Positions 35,679-43,913 of a stretch of 64,000 bases of DNA are shown one piece after another. Under the pieces are notes generated by a model. It had not been told where the DNA came from. It ran no database searches and was given only the letters and a program-made list of their open reading frames with translations. The stretch is from assembly GCF_030283145.1 (NCBI RefSeq), contig NZ_JASNWE010000005.1, positions 434,001 to 498,000 of the forward strand, given 5' to 3'. Each line of letters opens with the position of its first letter. Within the stretch, counting starts at the first letter, position 1. Source of the stretch: Actinomadura xylanilytica. Its GTDB lineage: Bacteria > Actinomycetota > Actinomycetes > Streptosporangiales > Streptosporangiaceae. The position numbers and the translations under genes are program-made.

Positions 35679-36764
35679 ATGACGGTCCCTCTAGAGGCTT
35701 CCGCGAGCGACGCGGACGATGTCGAGCGCCACCCCTGCCCGCGCTGCCGAGCCGAGCCCGGCTCGCCGTGCCGCTCTCGCTCCGGGGCGGTCGCCGGCAC
35801 CTACCACACCGGCCGCTTCACCAAGGTGCCCCGGCTCGCCAAGCTCCTGCGCGTGCCCACCCCAGCCGACCGCGGGCCCGGCCAGCCGTGGCGCCCCGGT
35901 ACCCCGGTCCCGCTCGCCCTCGCGCCGGACACCCCGACCGCCGACATCCGTATCGGGTACGCGCGGTGCTCGACGCTCACCCAGGAACTCCAGTCGCAGC
36001 TCGACGCCCTCACCAAGCACGGCATCCCGCGCGACAAAGTGTTCTCCGAGAAGATCAGCACCCGGGTCCGTGTCCGCCCGCAGTTCGAGGCCGCGCTCGC
36101 ACTCGCCCGCCAGATCAAGGCCCACGCCCCGCACTGCCGGGTCATCTTCACCGTGTACGAGATGAAGCGCCTGGGCCGCGACGCCGCCGAACTCACCGCA
36201 CTCGCCGACCACCTCACCGCTCATGGCCTGGTCCTGGAGATGCTCGCCGGACCTCTGCCGGGGATGTACGACCCGAGCGGGCCCGGAAGGCTGCTGTTCG
36301 CGTTCTTCGCGGCAATGGCGGAGACCGAGCGGGAGAACATCCGGGAGTCGACCCTCGAAGGACTCGACGCAGCGGCCCGCAAGGGCAAGCACGGCGGCCG
36401 GCCGCCCGTCATCACCGAGGACATGCTGCACACCGTGCTCCGGCGCCGGGCGAACGGCGAGTCGGTCGAGCAGATCCAGCCCGACCTGATCATCCCCACC
36501 GGCAAGCGCAAAGATCTGGCCCCCAGCGTCGCGAGCGTCTACCGCGCGCTTGCCGAGCACGAGAAGCAGGAGGCGTACCCCGAGGCCGTCGCCCAGGCAC
36601 ACGCTGACTTCGCCGACCTCCAGGACGTCGACGACATCCCTCGCCCCCGCCGAGTCCGCATCCGGCGCCCCGGCGACCCGCTCACAGCCGAAGAAGCCGA
36701 TCTCCGCCAGCGACTCCAGAGCCAGGCTCACCCGAACTCGGAGACCGCCACCCAGGAACCATGA
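35679..36764 (+). CDS. Zn-ribbon serine recombinase of the Tn3-family element
   Basis: 361 residues. N-terminal zinc ribbon HPCPRCRAEPGSPCRSRSG...YH, a Pro-rich linker, then the catalytic domain (IRIGYARCSTLTQELQSQLD with active-site Ser, VIFTVYEMKRLGRDAAEL, FAFFAAMAETERENIRESTLEG, KHGGRPP) and a C-terminal helical tail ending QSQAHPN. Such fusions are common in actinomycete mobile DNA. ATG at 35679 was chosen over an upstream frame start because paralogues begin with MTVP. Its TGA overlaps the right inverted repeat by two bases. It probably resolves cointegrates of the Tn3-family element. Confidence 0.9.
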   Translation: MTVPLEASASDADDVERHPCPRCRAEPGSPCRSRSGAVAGTYHTGRFTKVPRLAKLLRVPTPADRGPGQPWRPGTPVPLALAPDTPTADIRIGYARCSTLTQELQSQLDALTKHGIPRDKVFSEKISTRVRVRPQFEAALALARQIKAHAPHCRVIFTVYEMKRLGRDAAELTALADHLTAHGLVLEMLAGPLPGMYDPSGPGRLLFAFFAAMAETERENIRESTLEGLDAAARKGKHGGRPPVITEDMLHTVLRRRANGESVEQIQPDLIIPTGKRKDLAPSVASVYRALAEHEKQEAYPEAVAQAHADFADLQDVDDIPRPRRVRIRRPGDPLTAEEADLRQRLQSQAHPNSETATQEP

Positions 36765-36807
36765 TCGTTCTCAGCGCCAACCGCTGTACCGATGTTCCCC
36801 AAGCCCG
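36763..36807 (-). repeat. Right inverted repeat of the Tn3-family element
   Basis: GATCGTTCTCAGCGCCAACC and on to GATGTTCCCCAAGCCC; the exact complement of the left end. It begins within the recombinase stop codon. Confidence 0.85.
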
Positions 36808-37563
36808 ACCTACGCGCGGCCGGGCGACATCGTGCACATCTCCGAGATGTTCCGCCTCGTCCGCGGTACCCAGCACATCCTCGACGTGCTCGATGTCCTC
36901 CACCACGACCGGCTCGCCCTGCGCATCCACGACGGCGCGTTCTCCGCGATGGACCTCACCGCACGCCACCCGCGCACCGGAGAGCTGTTGTCCACCGTGA
37001 AGTTCATGGTTCAGGCTCTCGCAGCCGCCGGCGAACTCCAGCGCGACCTCCAACGGGAGCTGACATACGACGGACTACGGGCCGCCAAGGCCAAGGGAAA
37101 CAAAGGCGGACGCCGCCCGGCCGTCACCGCCGGGAAGACCGACGACGTGCGCGCCGCGTACCTGGACGGTCAGTCCATCGCCGCCCTGGCCCGCGAGCAC
37201 GAGGTCAGCCGCGGGGCCATCCGTACAGCCGTCACTGACCTCCTTCCCAAGCACGCCGCCGCCGGCCGCGAAAACACCCCAGCCCCGGAGATGGCGGTCA
37301 CGCTCGACGTGCCCGGCAAGGTCGCCGACTTCCTACGCACCACCGAGCTGGACGACACCGAGCGGGCCGCCCTCGACCACGGCGTGACCGTACGACGCGG
37401 CCAGGGCTACACCTTGCGTGTCAGCGCCACGCCCGCAGTCCACCGCGAACTCCTCGCCCACTGCCAGGCCCTTGACGGCAACCCGGCGATCCCGGCACAG
37501 CGCAAGGCCCGGCTGGAGTATGAGAGCCGCGTCAGCTCCCTCGTGACCGACGCTCGGCGCTGA
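36805..37563 (+). pseudogene. C-terminal two-thirds of another serine recombinase
   Basis: From ARPGDIVHISEMFRLVRG through LHHDRLALRIHDGAFSAMDL, STVKFMVQALAAAGELQRDL, TYDGLRAAKAKGNKGGRRPA and a helix-turn-helix (SIAALAREHEVSRGAIRTAV) to TGA. The catalytic Ser segment and the start are missing: the gene is cut at the right inverted repeat, where only a run-through frame from the neighbouring recombinase leads in. A further relic end follows 30 bases after its stop. Confidence 0.75.
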
Positions 37564-37592
37564 AGGGCCGTCACGCGCTATCGGCCATCCAT

Positions 37593-37638
37593 GATCAAGT
37601 GCTTAGCGTTACTGGCTGTCCCGTTGGTCCCCAAGGCC
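37593..37638 (+). repeat. Relic right end no. 6 of the Tn3-family element
   Basis: GATCAAGTGCTTAGCG...GGTCCCCAAGGCC, preceded by CCAT, aligned over 46 bases with copies at 11790 and 36763 and in the same orientation. It follows the recombinase remnant. Confidence 0.7.
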
Positions 37639-37930
37639 GATGCCGCTCGAACTCCACCACGCCGCGCTGCAACAGAGCGCAGCCCTCGCCGCCGAGGGCG
37701 CCGGGCCGGCCGAAAGCAAGGCCTACCGGGTGTACGCCACCCGCATCACAGCTGCTCAACAGCAGAGGACGCCCGGCAACTAACCACGCCGCCCCGCCGG
37801 GCTCACCAGCCCCTGACCGTACTGATCCGCTACCGCGGGCCCGTTTGGGGCTAGACACGGTTCTTACCGGCACCCCAATCGGCAGTCTCATTCCGCGCGG
37901 AGACGGTCCGCCATCCACGATCAATGCGAG
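37639..37930. other. No gene recognised
   Basis: Frames present on both strands lack starts, ribosome sites and families. A 46-codon Ala-rich stretch (LQQSAALAAEGAGPAESKAY) at about 37660-37780 may be the end of a lost gene. Confidence 0.3.
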
Positions 37931-38026
37931 TACATGATAATCAGCATTGTCATGTAGCCTAGTTTCGCGGAACAATAAACCGCGAAACTAGTTCCACGTT
38001 TCACGTGAAGGCATTATGATCGTGTC
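37931..38026 (+). promoter_or_regulatory. Palindrome-rich promoter of the coiled-coil gene
   Basis: Three dyads in under 100 bases: TACATGA-N12-TCATGTA (37931-37956), CTAGTTTCGCGG-N9-CCGCGAAACTAG (37959-37991) and TTCACGTGAA (38000-38009, within GTTTCACGTGAAGG, close to ParB boxes). A promoter TTCCAC (37992) - 17 bp - TATGAT (38015-38020) puts transcription start at or next to the GTG at 38027, so the mRNA is probably leaderless, and the CACGTG dyad sits between -35 and -10. Confidence 0.65.
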
Positions 38027-39388
38027 GTGATCGAGAATGATTCAGGAGATGCCTCAGCCGTCACCGGCTCCGGGCCGGCCGACAGCGAGCCTTCGTCCGG
38101 GGCCGCGGGCGCGGCGGGGAAGGCCCTGGCGCGATGCGAGTGGTGCCAGCAGCCGCTTCCGCCGCCCCGCAACCCCCGCCGCGGCGGCCGCCCGCAGCGC
38201 TACCACCAGGCGGGCGAAGGGCCGGATGGGCAGAACTGCAAGGCGCTGGCCGACGCCGCGCGCAAGACCGCCACCGCCACGGCCGCCGCCGAACCGCTGG
38301 CCGGGCTGCGCGCGTTCGCCGACCGCGCCGCCGCCGAGCGTGCCGCGTTCGCAGAGCGACTCGACCAGCACATGGCGGCCCTGCGAGATCTTGCCGTCCT
38401 GGAGCGGGAGGGTGCCGGCCGCCTCAACGAGGTTGTGGACGCCGTCACCACCCGCAACACCGAACTGGAACGTCAGACCGCTGCGGCTCGCACGGCGGCG
38501 ACCGAGGCCGAGGCTGCCCAGGAGCAGGCCCTGCGCCGAGAAGAGAGCGCGGCCGAGGCCCGCGCCACGGCCGAACGAGAACGCGACCAGGCCCGCGCGG
38601 CGGCGGTGGCGGCCGACAACCGCGCCGGGCTCGCCGAAGAATTGACCACCGCTCACGAGTTGGCCCGCCACCAAGCCGAGAGGGAGACACGGTCGGCCCT
38701 CGACGGCCGCGACGAAGCGCGCGGCGAGCGCGACAGCACCCGCGCCGAACTCGCCGGCGCCGAGCAGCGGCTGGGGCAGGTCCGCGAGGAACTCGCTCAG
38801 GTGAGAGTGCTTTTGGAAGAAGAACGAACCCGACGCGAAGCCCTCGCCGAACAGGCCGCCGCCGCCGACGCCCGGGCCCGCTCGGCCACCGTCCGCGCCG
38901 AGCACGCCGAGCACGCCGCCGCAGCGCTCCGTGGTCAGCTGGCTCACGCCGAGACCGGTGCCGAGAGCGCCCGCGCAGCCGCCGACACGGCCCGCACCGA
39001 ACTGGCCGCCGAGCGCGCCGGCCGCCAGGCTGAGGTCGCCGCCCTCACCCGGGACCGCGACACCGCCCGCGACACCGCCGACAACCAGCGCGAACGCGCC
39101 GCCCTTGCCCAGCACCGTGCCGTGACGGCCGAAGCGGCGTCTCAGATCGCCGCCCACCTGCCCGCGATCACGGACATCGGTTCCGTCTCCGGCGTCAGGA
39201 TCGGCGCCTCCGGCGCGGTCCTCGCCGAGACCGCCTCCACCGACGGTGGCATTGTGCTCGACGGGCTGCCCACCCGGATCCCCGCCGAGACCGCACTGGA
39301 AGTCGCCTCCGCCATCCTTGCCCTGCACGCGCACCAAGCGCGGCCGACCTCATCCGAGAACCCCGACCCTTCAGCCGAGCGGCCATGA
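38027..39388 (+). CDS. Long coiled-coil protein with N-terminal zinc site (KfrA-like architecture)
   Basis: 453 residues. A zinc-binding knuckle lies at about 35-70 (ARCEWCQQPLP, RYHQAGEGPDGQNC). Residues about 90-375 are an unbroken Ala/Glu/Arg coiled coil with heptads (e.g. AEQRLGQVREELAQVRVLLE). A short globular C-terminus follows (SVSGVRIGASGAVLAET). The layout recalls plasmid KfrA proteins and other DNA-binding coiled-coil proteins, but the N-terminal domain differs and I cannot assign a function. The palindromic upstream region is suited to autoregulation. Confidence 0.7.
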   Translation: MIENDSGDASAVTGSGPADSEPSSGAAGAAGKALARCEWCQQPLPPPRNPRRGGRPQRYHQAGEGPDGQNCKALADAARKTATATAAAEPLAGLRAFADRAAAERAAFAERLDQHMAALRDLAVLEREGAGRLNEVVDAVTTRNTELERQTAAARTAATEAEAAQEQALRREESAAEARATAERERDQARAAAVAADNRAGLAEELTTAHELARHQAERETRSALDGRDEARGERDSTRAELAGAEQRLGQVREELAQVRVLLEEERTRREALAEQAAAADARARSATVRAEHAEHAAAALRGQLAHAETGAESARAAADTARTELAAERAGRQAEVAALTRDRDTARDTADNQRERAALAQHRAVTAEAASQIAAHLPAITDIGSVSGVRIGASGAVLAETASTDGGIVLDGLPTRIPAETALEVASAILALHAHQARPTSSENPDPSAERP

Positions 39389-39678
39389 ACGCACCGGTCC
39401 GCGAGAGCAAGGATCGCCGCACCAGGAGCGAAGTGGATGGTCAGGCGTCCCTGAAGAACTCGGCCGCGCTGCGCGCACCATCACCGCGTGCGACAGAGTT
39501 CGAGGGTGACCGGCCTGTCGGCAAAGCGCGCCATCAGTGGCCCGATTGCGTCATGACCGGTGTCGGCCCGTGGTGGGTGCGTCTTGGTGGCCGATCCCAC
39601 GGGCTACTCCAGTCAACAGGCGCCCGTGCAGCCTCGCCCGAGTCTGGGGTGAAACACCAATGTGAGCACGCTGGGTGA
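39385..39678 (+). CDS. Possible 97-codon gene overlapping the coiled-coil gene
   Basis: ATG overlaps the preceding stop (ATGA). The product MNAPVRESKDRRTRSEVDG and onward has no recognised domain and its codon use is less GC3-biased than its neighbours, so it may be chance or a remnant. Confidence 0.25.
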   Translation: MNAPVRESKDRRTRSEVDGQASLKNSAALRAPSPRATEFEGDRPVGKARHQWPDCVMTGVGPWWVRLGGRSHGLLQSTGARAASPESGVKHQCEHAG

Positions 39679-39979
39679 CTGGGCGGTTAATTCGGATGAA
39701 TGGACCGGGACGGGCGGAAGTAGCCCGGTGTCGCGTTGTGCCGACTTGCGTGCATCGCTCGGGCGGGAAGTGCTGTCGTGGTAGCCGGATCGCTTCGGCG
39801 GTGGGGGGCTGACCGCTCCTGCCGGGGAATGCGCGTGGTTTTGGGGCTTGTGTTTTCGGTCCCTTATTGTGGCGCCCTTGGTGCGGGTTGCCCTCTCGGG
39901 AAGGCGGGGGGACAGTGCCGTAGGACCCGGTTCGACGGAAACCGGGGACACGGCAAAGGGGCTGCTCTTCTTGGGATTC
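39679..39979. other. No gene recognised
   Basis: Leader region of the metzincin-like gene; no dyad or clear promoter was identified. Confidence 0.3.
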
Positions 39980-42733
39980 ATGCGGATCAAGAACACCGGG
40001 TACAACTCGGCGCTGGTACTGCCGACCGGGGCATGGAAAGCGATGTTCGTGCGCGGCGATCAGGTGGCGCAGACCAGCGCGGCGGGCCTGGACCACAACG
40101 GGCCGATCGGCGCCGCGAGCATTCACAGCGGGAAGCTGAACGGTATTCCCGAACCGTACAAGAGTGCCTGTGAGGGCGCGCTGATGCTGCCGATGACCGG
40201 CGGGTCCTGGCAGATGCTGCTGTTCAAAGGCGACCGGGTGTGTTGGTACCACTGGGACACCAAGGTCCGCAGCGAGGGCCCAGTTACCGAACTGAGGCAC
40301 GCCGACGGACTACCGGCCTGGGGCACGATGCTGCCCGCCGGCTACCGCGAGGGCGTGGACGCGCTGCTGATGGACTCCACGGCCGAGTCGCCGTATTGGA
40401 CGACCTATGTGTTCAAGAACGACCGGGTCGCCACCATCGACTGGCGAAACGGCTGCACCCGGGAGTGCCGGATCTACGAGGGCGCGCAGCCCACCGCGGG
40501 CTGGGCAAAGCTGCCGGCCGAGTGGCTGCGCGACTACGACCACGTACTGCCGCTGCCGGGCGTGTCGGGCGCCAAGCGCAGCCTGCTGATCAAGGGCGGC
40601 AACGGGTGCGTGTTCAACTGGAACACCGGCCCGGAGAAGACCGGCGCGCTCACCACGCTGATGCCCGAGCTGGCCGCGCTGCCCGCGCCATTCACCACGC
40701 AGTACAAGCCGATCGTGGGCCGCTGGACCACTTCGGCCGCACCCAACCCGGTCACCGTGCGTGTCGATCTGGACGGCCTGGGCGCGACGCGGCAGTTCAG
40801 CGGCGACATCGACCAGTTCAACGGCGCGACGCGGTCCTTCCTGTACTCTTTCCGCGTCAGTGCGCCGGCCATCGCCGCCTCGGCCACCGAGGTGACCGCC
40901 GTCGGCAGTGTGCAGTGGAAACCACCGTACGTCGGCTGCACCGCCAAGATCACCATTCCGCGGGTAGCGGAGAGCACCTCCGCCCCCACCCTGCGGCTGG
41001 AACTGCGCTTCGACGACGGCAACGTCGTCCCCTACGTTCTGCCCTACGAAACGGCGCACCTGCGTACCGTCGACCTGGAGATCGACGCGATGGCCGGCCG
41101 GGCCGCGCTGGCCTCCTACAACACCGCCACCGATGCGGTGGCAGGCCCGCCCGACTACGTCGACCGGCAGCTGACCATCGCCTCCGCTTTCGCTGAGGCG
41201 GGCATCGAGTTGCGCTCCGCGGGCACGGTCAACGAGGTCGGCACCGCCGACTCCGGCACCGACCTGAGGTGGTCGGACTCCGAACTGCACACCGCGATGC
41301 TCCACAACTTCTCCGGCCACGCCGAGACCGAGCAGTGGAAGCTGTGGACGTTCGTAGCCAGTCGGCACGTCAACGACAACACGGGCGTCATGTTCGATGT
41401 CAACGAAGGCAAGCAGCGGCAGGGCATGGCCGTCTTCTACGACCAGATCAGCGGTGAGCCCGGCTACTTCATCCTGGGCCTGTACGTCCATGAGCTTGGC
41501 CACTGCCTCAACCTGCAGCACTCGTGGCAGAAGAACGACTCTGGGGCCCCGCTCGGCCCCAGAGACGGCCGTGGCGACCTGTCGTGGATGCAGTACTGGA
41601 ACCTGTACACCGCCGAGAACGGCAGTAGCGGCTGGGACGTCTTCTGGAGCCGGTTCCCGTTCACCTTCACCGCCAACGAGCTCGCCCACCTGCGGCACGC
41701 CTTCCGCTACGACATCATCCCCGGCGGGGCCAACTGGGCCGCGCAGGGCAGCGCCGCCTACAACACCCAAGACCCGGCGCTGGCCGCGATGGACGACCCG
41801 ATCGCCGACGATTCCGGCCTGGCCCTCACCTTGTCGGCCCGGCCGTTCGCCTATGGCGAGCCGGTCACCGTCGAGATCAAACTCGCCCGCGACGGCCGGG
41901 ATGTCACCGTGCACCGCGACCTGTCGCCCAAGAGCGAATACCTCACCATCGCCATCACCGCCCCCTCCGGCATCACCCGGCCGTTCCGGCCGCTGGCCCG
42001 CCAGTGCAACGGGCACAGCGACGACACCCTGACCACGTTGACCGCCGGGGTGCCCGCCCTGTACGAGTCGGCCTACCTGGGCTCGGGAGCCGACGGCCAG
42101 TACTTCACCGACCCCGGCCTCTACACCGTCCGCGCCCTCTACACCGCACCCGACGGCTCCCGCGTGGTCTCACCTGACCTGACCATTCGGATCCGGCTGC
42201 CGCGCACCGGCGACGACCAGGACGCTGGCGAACTCCTCATGGGCGACCAGGCCGGCACCCTGATGGCGCTGCTGGGCTCGGACTCACCCGCCCTGCAATC
42301 GGGCAACACCGCCCTGGCCGAACTGTCGGACCGCTTCGCCGACCACCCCCTGGCCGTCTACTCCCACCTCGCCCAGGGCGCCAACGCCGGCCGCCACTAC
42401 CAGCACATCCGCGACGGCCGGCTTCACATCCGGCAACCCGACACCCAAGACGCCGTCACCCAGCTGACCGCCGCCGTCGACGCCTCCACCGGCCCGGGTG
42501 GCCTCAACGACATCACCCTCAACGCAGCCATGCGCCGCCTGGCCACCGTCCACGCCAAGGCTGGCGACCGCACCGCCGCCGACACCACCCTTGACCGCAT
42601 GGTCGACCACTTCCGCGCCCGGCACCTCCCCGCGCACATCCTGACCACCATCCAGGACCAGGCCGACGCCACCCGTCGGCAGATCATTCCCGGTGACCAG
42701 AACCTCCCCCGCAAGGGCCGCAAGCGCACCTGA
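39980..42733 (+). CDS. Hemopexin-repeat metzincin-like zinc metalloprotease
   Basis: 917 residues. The first about 220 residues hold repeats of hemopexin/beta-propeller type (MLLFKGDRVCWYHWDTK, TYVFKNDRVATIDWRNG, SLLIKGGNGCVFNWNTG). After a beta-rich middle comes VHELGHCLNLQHSW with His504, Glu505, His508 and His514, and a probable Met-turn (DLSWMQYW, Met537) 22 residues later, the metzincin layout. The C-terminal third has a beta-sandwich (SARPFAYGEPVTVEIKLAR) and a helical tail. No signal peptide or membrane segment is visible from ATG 39980; a TTG at 39971 is an alternative start. Substrate and location are unknown. A strong hairpin follows. Confidence 0.75.
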   Translation: MRIKNTGYNSALVLPTGAWKAMFVRGDQVAQTSAAGLDHNGPIGAASIHSGKLNGIPEPYKSACEGALMLPMTGGSWQMLLFKGDRVCWYHWDTKVRSEGPVTELRHADGLPAWGTMLPAGYREGVDALLMDSTAESPYWTTYVFKNDRVATIDWRNGCTRECRIYEGAQPTAGWAKLPAEWLRDYDHVLPLPGVSGAKRSLLIKGGNGCVFNWNTGPEKTGALTTLMPELAALPAPFTTQYKPIVGRWTTSAAPNPVTVRVDLDGLGATRQFSGDIDQFNGATRSFLYSFRVSAPAIAASATEVTAVGSVQWKPPYVGCTAKITIPRVAESTSAPTLRLELRFDDGNVVPYVLPYETAHLRTVDLEIDAMAGRAALASYNTATDAVAGPPDYVDRQLTIASAFAEAGIELRSAGTVNEVGTADSGTDLRWSDSELHTAMLHNFSGHAETEQWKLWTFVASRHVNDNTGVMFDVNEGKQRQGMAVFYDQISGEPGYFILGLYVHELGHCLNLQHSWQKNDSGAPLGPRDGRGDLSWMQYWNLYTAENGSSGWDVFWSRFPFTFTANELAHLRHAFRYDIIPGGANWAAQGSAAYNTQDPALAAMDDPIADDSGLALTLSARPFAYGEPVTVEIKLARDGRDVTVHRDLSPKSEYLTIAITAPSGITRPFRPLARQCNGHSDDTLTTLTAGVPALYESAYLGSGADGQYFTDPGLYTVRALYTAPDGSRVVSPDLTIRIRLPRTGDDQDAGELLMGDQAGTLMALLGSDSPALQSGNTALAELSDRFADHPLAVYSHLAQGANAGRHYQHIRDGRLHIRQPDTQDAVTQLTAAVDASTGPGGLNDITLNAAMRRLATVHAKAGDRTAADTTLDRMVDHFRARHLPAHILTTIQDQADATRRQIIPGDQNLPRKGRKRT

Positions 42734-42754
42734 TCTCCACCACCCCGGCCACAG

Positions 42755-42785
42755 CGTGCGCCCACCACCAGGCGGTGGGCGCACG
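42755..42785 (+). terminator. Hairpin after the metalloprotease gene
   Basis: Perfect 12-bp stem CGTGCGCCCACC / GGTGGGCGCACG with a 7-base loop. Confidence 0.8.
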
Positions 42786-42924
42786 CGGCTCCAGGGCCGG
42801 CCGGTCCACCACCGAGAGCCGGTGGCCGGGAAGGCGATCGGGCGCGGACCTCGGCGTAAACCGATCGATAAGCGGGCCCGCTATGTTCCTCCGGCCAGTC
42901 TCGGTCATCGAAGGAGACATACCG

Positions 42925-43008
42925 GTGCATATCCAGGTCACTTCGCAGGAAAGCCGCACGCTGCGCGCGGGCGGAACCGCCACGACGTCCCCGGGCGTGA
43001 CGTCGTGA
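42925..43008 (+). CDS. 27-codon open frame, translationally coupled
   Basis: GTG at 42925 has a strong AAGGAG seven to eight bases upstream. The predicted peptide (HIQVTSQESRTLRAGG, then TATTSPGVTS) is rich in Ser/Thr and has a Gly-Gly in the middle. Its TGA overlaps the GTG start of the next gene (GTGA). It could be a leader peptide that sets translation of the downstream gene or a small secreted or modified peptide; no family was recognised. Confidence 0.45.
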   Translation: MHIQVTSQESRTLRAGGTATTSPGVTS

Positions 43009-43793
43009 CGGACCCGACCGAAGGGCGCGAGCAGCGGCAGCCGCCGGCGACCGCCTGGCGGTACGGCGAGTTCTGGGACTTTGCTGATCGGCTGGCCAGC
43101 GCACTCGCCCTGGACGGTGGAGCGGGTGTCTGGGTATGGCCCGAGAACGCCAACGGCCCCGAATTGTCGCCCGATTATGTGCTCTTCGGTCTGGACGAGC
43201 TGGTCGATCTGGCCAAGGCGGACACCGATGTGTCGACGTTGCTGTGGGAAGCGGGTCAGGGCTGGCGGTTCTCCCTGGAGGCTTTCCGCGGCGCCCACAC
43301 CGTGACCACGCTCAAGACCGCCTACCCCTGGCAGCCCCTGGCGGGCGGCGAGGAGGCGGCGGACGAGCAGGCCGTGTTCGCCGCGGCTGCCACTGCGTGC
43401 CGTGCGCATCCCCGTTCACCCAGATTCGACGTGCACGCCGGGCCGGTGGAGTCGCGGGACTGGATGGTGGAGGCGTTGATCGCGGCCGGCGCACGCAGCC
43501 GCCATCTGGAGCCAGACCATGGAGGCCGGTACTTTAAGGTGAGGCCGCCGCTGTCGGCCCAGCAGGTGGACGCGCTGCGCCTCCTGGACCGCGGGGAGCC
43601 GGGCGTCACCGTGTCCTGTGAGCCTCCCGAGGCAGATCTGTGGCGCGTCGATCCGGCCGCACCCGACCCGTACTGCGACTACGACCCCCACGCCTGGTGG
43701 AGGTGGCAGCTGGCCGGCGGCCACCCCGACAAACGGCCACCCCGGGGACAAGGGGTGTCGGTAAGAGCCGTGTCAGCAGGTACACGCGATTGA
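43005..43793 (+). CDS. Unknown 262-residue protein
   Basis: GTG start overlapping the small frame. Soluble, aromatic-rich sequence (TAWRYGEFWDFADRL, GVWVWPENANG, VLFGLDELVDLAK, DWMVEALIAAGARSRHLEPD, DPHAWWRWQLAGG). I recognise no family and no catalytic motif. The last about 25 residues are basic and low-complexity and may be read-through into a junction, as a resolvase relic lies 28 bases downstream. Confidence 0.6.
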   Translation: MTDPTEGREQRQPPATAWRYGEFWDFADRLASALALDGGAGVWVWPENANGPELSPDYVLFGLDELVDLAKADTDVSTLLWEAGQGWRFSLEAFRGAHTVTTLKTAYPWQPLAGGEEAADEQAVFAAAATACRAHPRSPRFDVHAGPVESRDWMVEALIAAGARSRHLEPDHGGRYFKVRPPLSAQQVDALRLLDRGEPGVTVSCEPPEADLWRVDPAAPDPYCDYDPHAWWRWQLAGGHPDKRPPRGQGVSVRAVSAGTRD

Positions 43794-43820
43794 GTTCACC
43801 CAGGTCAGCGCTGGTGTAGT

Positions 43821-43913
43821 TCAGGGAGCGGCCTCGTCCAGGACGTCGTGGGAGGCTGTTGCCTTGATGGCGCGGGGCCGGCCTTTGGCTTCGGGGACGT
43901 GCTTGTAGAGCGT
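43821..43913 (-). pseudogene. Resolvase C-terminal helix-turn-helix remnant
   Basis: Minus frame TTLYKHVPEAKGRPRAIKA, then TASHDVLDEAAP and TGA: the recognition helix and tail of a serine resolvase. It is cut precisely where the Tn402-type end begins at 43914. Confidence 0.6.

Larger units (their letters stand above)
21735..36807. mobile_element. Tn3-family transposon containing a nested Tn402-type transposon
   Basis: Bounded by perfect inverted repeats (21735-21778 and 36763-36806, plus a matching base on each side). The first 38 inner bases starting GGGGAACATCGG are identical, and the match extends outward through GGGCTT. Inside, from left: tnpA, alpha/beta hydrolase (leftward), a relic right end, the Tn402-type insertion 26553-35573, and the Zn-ribbon serine recombinase whose stop codon overlaps the right repeat. 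Without the insertion the element would be about 6 kb. No direct target duplication is seen; instead the flanks also echo each other in inverted sense for several bases, so the present ends may come from rearrangement rather than a single insertion. Confidence 0.8.

Noticed and set aside
37998..38011. parS centromere site
   Set aside because: GTTTCACGTGAAGG matches a ParB box at most positions but not the last two, and only one copy with no parAB gene is present; kept only as a dyad in the promoter.
38054..39337. 427-codon frame antisense to the coiled-coil gene
   Set aside because: Gly-rich mirror of Ala/Arg coiled-coil codons; no ribosome site or family.
40310..42016. 568-codon open frame antisense to the metalloprotease gene
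   Set aside because: Composition is shadow-like (Gly/Val/Arg/Gln), without motifs, whereas the plus strand has HExxH and repeats.
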